Below are positions 20,901 to 21,558 of a stretch of DNA of 21,558 nt, one piece after another. Both the position numbers and the translations under genes were made by a program. The DNA comes from a virus, in the IMG/VR virus record IMGVR_UViG_3300042402_007160, positions 1-21,558 of that record, one strand, 5' to 3'. Each line of letters starts with the position of its first letter. Positions within the stretch are counted from its first letter, which is position 1. The notes beneath the pieces were generated by a model. That model saw only the letters and a list, made by a program, of their open reading frames with translations, was not told the DNA's origin and did not search any database.

Positions 20901-21507
20901 ATTATCACTGCATGAGATTGGGTTAAAAAATTCTACGGACAAGTCCACCTATCACGAGTATATGGATTTTTATCAAAGATATTTAGATAGAAATAAAATA
21001 TTAAAATTTTTAGAAATAGGCGTCCAGGGTGGTTCCTCAATCAAGACATGGCGCGAATGGTTGAGGAGCGAATGCGTTATTGAAGGCTGGGACATAGAGC
21101 AATGCGAACCAATTAAAAATTGCGAATTAAAAATTGTTGACCAGGCTAATCGCCAAATGGTAATTGATTCCATTACTGGAGAATACGATGTGATTCTTGA
21201 CGATGGAGCCCATACGCCAAGATCTATGGAAACATCTTTTTCCGTTCTGTTTCCATATTGCAAAATTTACATAATTGAGGACCTGCATGCTTGGTGGCTT
21301 GGATACAGGGAAGGTGAGGAAAAGTCGACTTTTGAACTACTTAAACAAATTGAAGACGACGGGTGGCTTTCTACCTATGCCACAAATGAAGAATCAGAAT
21401 ACATCTCAAGAAATGCTCAATTATTAGAAGTGTATCATCGTGGTGAATTAAGCAACCCACTCTCTATGTCAGCAGTAATTCTAAATAAAAGGAAATCAAA
21501 TGATTAA
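20893..21507 (+). CDS. SAM methyltransferase of the sugar O-methyltransferase/CmcI-like type
   Basis: With ATG at 20893 the protein has 204 residues. Motif I is KFLEIGVQGGSSIKTWREW at 38-56, with an acidic D67 in EGWDIEQ. DVILDDGAHTPRSM at 99-112 and IYIIEDLHAWW at 125-135 give acidic residues (D103, D104, E129, D130) at the positions that bind the metal in CmcI/MycE-like sugar O-methyltransferases. The frame is open back to a TTG at 20869, but the ATG has a GGAAG ribosome site 8 bases upstream and overlaps the preceding stop by 8 bases, so I prefer it. It fits the cassette as a second methyl transfer step, probably on a sugar hydroxyl. Substrate not known. Confidence 0.75.
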   Translation: MSELSLHEIGLKNSTDKSTYHEYMDFYQRYLDRNKILKFLEIGVQGGSSIKTWREWLRSECVIEGWDIEQCEPIKNCELKIVDQANRQMVIDSITGEYDVILDDGAHTPRSMETSFSVLFPYCKIYIIEDLHAWWLGYREGEEKSTFELLKQIEDDGWLSTYATNEESEYISRNAQLLEVYHRGELSNPLSMSAVILNKRKSND

Positions 21508-21558
21508 ACCAATTGACTATGAAAAACATTTTGTTATTGGGACTCCATTGGTCGGTTG
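21500..21558 (+). CDS. Start of an unidentified rightward gene (partial, runs off window)
   Basis: An ATG at 21500 overlaps the methyltransferase stop by 8 bases and follows AAAGGAAATCAA, a good ribosome site. The visible product reads MIKPIDYEKHFVIGTPLVG. Too short to assign; by position it belongs to the glycan cassette. The same 8-base overlap is used by the gene before it, which supports translation here. Confidence 0.6.
   Translation, partial: MIKPIDYEKHFVIGTPLVG

Overview
The window is a stretch of a double-stranded DNA tailed phage genome (Caudoviricetes), or less likely a prophage. The evidence is a run of adhesin and tail-fibre type genes: a tropism-determinant-like N-terminus, repeated beta-rich modules, GNVTGNLTGSVT repeats and a PASTA protein. 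The genes are tightly packed and often start inside the preceding stop (TAATG, ATGA, GTGA). The mix of tail adhesins, many 2-oxoglutarate/Fe(II) oxygenases and a sugar-modification cassette resembles large aquatic phages, for example T4-like phages of marine or freshwater bacteria. No terminase, capsid or polymerase gene lies in the window, so host and exact family cannot be fixed. No tRNA, rRNA, CRISPR array, integrase or transposase was seen.

The layout has two divergent transcription units that meet at about 16516-16617. Leftward (minus strand), from 16515 down to 1, the first genes are structural: two small virion proteins (125 and 102 aa), three large tail or fibre proteins (494, 374 and 1187 aa), a 58-aa protein between the last two, and a PASTA protein ending in sixteen [F/H/Y]FPP tetrapeptides. 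Next come a glutathione-peroxidase-like protein, a 45-aa basic protein and an SGNH hydrolase. The far end is a seven-gene block of five 2OG-Fe(II) oxygenases, one TauD/TfdA-type oxygenase with a large unknown C-terminal domain, and a DUF6065 protein. The last oxygenase is fused to an NAD(P)-binding Rossmann domain. A further minus-strand gene begins at position 40 and runs off the left edge.

Rightward (plus strand), from 16618 to the right edge, is a cassette that looks devoted to glycan or small-molecule modification: a GT-B glycosyltransferase, a GT-A glycosyltransferase, a fused HAD phosphatase-nucleotidyltransferase, a SAM methyltransferase, a compact glycerophosphodiesterase-like protein, a second (sugar O-methyltransferase-like) methyltransferase, and the start of another gene.

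A working picture, which is inference: the phage expresses its adhesion apparatus together with enzymes that could hydroxylate or otherwise modify virion proteins or glycans, while the divergent cassette makes and transfers an activated, methylated sugar or polyol. The most notable points are the oxygenase array, the Rossmann-2OG fusion, and the proline-aromatic repeat tail that could be a substrate for the prolyl-hydroxylase-like enzymes encoded downstream.
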